Assembly (NCBI RefSeq): GCF_003672135.1
Contig: NC_039506.1
Coordinates: 6,262,001 to 6,326,000, forward strand
DNA length: 64,000 nt
Reading direction: 5' to 3'
From: Ooceraea biroi
Taxonomy: Eukaryota > Arthropoda > Insecta > Hymenoptera > Formicidae
This document shows positions 61,985-64,000 of the stretch, piece by piece. A program made the position numbers and the translations under genes. Numbering within the stretch: the stretch's first letter is position 1; every line of letters starts with the position of its first letter. The notes under the pieces were generated by a model. It saw only the letters and a program-made list of their open reading frames with translations. It made no database searches and was not told where the DNA came from.

Positions 61985-62104
61985 GAATGAGCGCGGCTCG
62001 CCGGCTGCCCCTTAAATAGCCGGCGACGCCGGCGATGTCGCTCGTGGGAGTTCGGTCGCGGTCGTTCGCGCTCGGCTCGCCCACGTGACCGCGCACGCGG
62101 TCAC
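61985..62104 (-). promoter_or_regulatory. l(2)efl: Core promoter of l(2)efl: Inr, TATA, E-box, perfect inverted repeat
   Basis: Reading the minus strand, an arthropod-type initiator TCATTC (fits TCAKTY) occupies 61990-61985, placing the start near 61988. A TATA element TATTTAAG lies at 62018-62011, 30 bp upstream of that base. Upstream lie the E-box CACGTG (62082-62087) and a perfect inverted repeat with 9-base arms GTGACCGCG/CGCGGTCAC separated by two bases (62085-62104). The 5' UTR would be about 175 nt. I saw no clean array of inverted GAA triplets (the heat-shock element) between 62019 and 62200. The motif positions are observed; function is inferred. Confidence 0.65.
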
Positions 62105-64000
62105 AGCTCCACGGAGCGGATGTCGGAGTTTGACACACTCCACAATGACGATCCGAAGTTTAATTAAACATTAATTATCGAACGCGATGATGACGTTTGT
62201 GATAAATTAATAGAATGGGGAAGCAAAGTTGAGAATGAGTACTGAGTTAGATGGAACGTGTTCATTTCGCGAATTGGATACCACTATTTTTATGAGAATT
62301 CTGAAGTTTGTTTTTTAGAAAAACTTACTTGAAATTGTTTCAAGATATTTAATTTGTTTATGTCATTTGTTTATGATAGATAGTTTAACTATTTTTCTTA
62401 AAGAAAAGTGAAAAACAAATGCTATAAAGTCGAAAATATACTCTAAATATAAGTTGCAAATAGGAATCATGTATCTTCTAAATTTAAACTAATTGAACTT
62501 TTTCTTATTGTGAGGAGAGATTTTAACATGAGGTCAACATATTTTTCTAGAACATTATGTAATCGGTCTTATTTCTGTATTAAAACAAATAATGCGTCAC
62601 GCGAAAACGGTAACTCACTCTTAGAATTTGTTCATATAAAGATTGCGCGTGGGTGAGATCCTTTCCAAGTCGGAAACGACACAAAACGAATCATCGTTGC
62701 CCGCGCAATAGAGCATGACTAATAAGTTCGCAATCGTTTCCTTATGAACTACCCCCGCGAAAGAACAATCTCGTAAAATTCCTACGCACATGTTACGATG
62801 CAATTATTCGCATTTAGGTCTGGTAAAGAAAATATGGAAGTGAATTATTCAAAAACATATGCAAACTCTAACTACTAAAGTAACGATTTTGATCTATTTG
62901 TCTGATTTCAGAATACAAAAACTTAGCTTGCTTAATATGATTCTTTTTTATAATTTTTTTCCTCTTTCTACATGATTCTTTCAACAAAATTCTACATTTA
63001 AGATGGAATTAAACACTGTCATATTTTGTGCAATAGAACAAGCATTTGTATTAAAAAAATGTAAACTGAAGTGAAATAAAAAGAGTTGAGATTACGTAAG
63101 ACTGTTAATGAGTTATTATGACAAATTATACAACTTTTACGGTATTGATTGATTAATTAGGCTGCACGCCATGTTAAGAGGTCTCTTTGAAGTCAATTCC
63201 ATTCATCGGAAGATTGTCGAGGCATCGTTTCAAGGCAATAATCATAAAAGGCTATAATCATCGTTAACGCAAATTCCAACTGACATGAAAAAAATTTCTT
63301 TCTCAAGCACGATAGCATAGAAATTTTCTGTAATACTACAGTTACTAGTTCAGATGAATGAAGTTCGCAATCTTATGGAAAATATACCTGTAAATTAATT
63401 ATATCTCTTAGCGTCAATAAAAGGACGAGATTGAAAATTGTTTTCTTGTATTTCGTCCACCGAAAATTGCAAATGACATTGAGGCCAGTCAGCCGAGGCC
63501 GAGAAACTTGAAAAGAATGTTTACGTCGTTCTTAGGAGAATTCTTTTACGGTATCGAGAGCGAGTCGCGAGTGACGTCGACACTATTTCGGCGCTTTACG
63601 TCGTCACGAATGCTGCACGACTGAATGGAACGGCACGTCACTACGCCCCCTTATTACTCACATATGTATAGTTCTGACACTCACCCGTCAAGGATGTTCG
63701 CTCACGCGAATCAGAACACTGCCGAAAAGCATCGTCTACTCACGTCCAGCTGATTGGATAAATGGGAAGAATATTCGACTAAAGAGATATGCTCGTTAAC
63801 TTGGAGCTTGACGGGACAGAAAGAGAACAAACTTAAGATTGCATTATAAATATAAAGTAAGTGTAATAAATATCATTATTAGATCTAAACTACAATAAAA
63901 ACAATTTTAAACAAGCTTTGTTTGAAACGATAATTAAATACACAAATAAATATGTGTTGCATCAATAGTCTACAATATTAAGTTTATCAGCAACGCGATG
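62105..64000. other. Upstream of l(2)efl, no gene seen
   Basis: Mostly AT-rich DNA with only short chance ORFs. The part next to the promoter is CpG-rich; a second CpG-rich patch lies at 63530-63650. Confidence 0.5.

Overview
The window is a piece of an insect nuclear chromosome, most likely from an ant or another hymenopteran. The reasons are exons with GT/AG introns, a moderately AT-rich background with CpG-rich islands, many dinucleotide microsatellites, several families of small hairpin DNA transposons, mariner remains, and two conserved genes whose proteins read like hymenopteran orthologues. There is nothing bacterial or viral: no operons, no CRISPR, and no rRNA or tRNA that I could find by eye. 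The species call is inference from sequence character and remembered families; no search was run.

Layout. About the first 37 kb contain no recognisable conserved protein gene. They hold a decayed mariner-type transposase (about 1.0-1.5 kb), a 722-bp foldback element flanked by TTAA (3.7-4.4 kb), an unrecognised one-membrane-segment ORF on the minus strand (9370-9660), copies of a palindromic MITE family (10.7, 25.8, 29.6, 35.7 kb), another MITE (28.5 kb), a second large foldback element (36.6-37.4 kb), and several CpG-rich or GA-rich stretches that look like non-coding 5' exons or promoters.

The first clear gene is nischarin (PX domain plus leucine-rich repeats) on the plus strand, 38126-39925, in three exons (468 aa), with poly(A) signals near 40.62 kb. 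Facing it on the minus strand is the small heat-shock protein gene lethal(2)essential for life, l(2)efl. It has three coding exons (61813-61626, 52295-52106, 41750-41556; 190 aa) spread over 20 kb, separated by introns of about 9.3 and 10.4 kb. Its core promoter is unusually readable: Inr TCATTC near 61988, TATTTAAG 30 bp upstream, an E-box, and a perfect inverted repeat. The two genes converge and their predicted 3' ends lie about 200 bp apart.

The large l(2)efl introns contain a 1265-bp mariner with TA target duplication and a broken transposase (49548-50812), a MITE copy (45.8 kb), a degraded Penelope/hammerhead-like motif (45.43 kb), a hAT-like end fragment (60.3 kb), and a few orphan ORFs, the best being an exon-like block at 56294-56743.

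I found no convincing new multi-gene system. The most unusual structures are the foldback/TTAA elements that share an internal 14-mer, the palindromic MITE family with a hairpin nested inside one copy, and the long-intron small heat-shock gene with no heat-shock elements visible in its proximal promoter.
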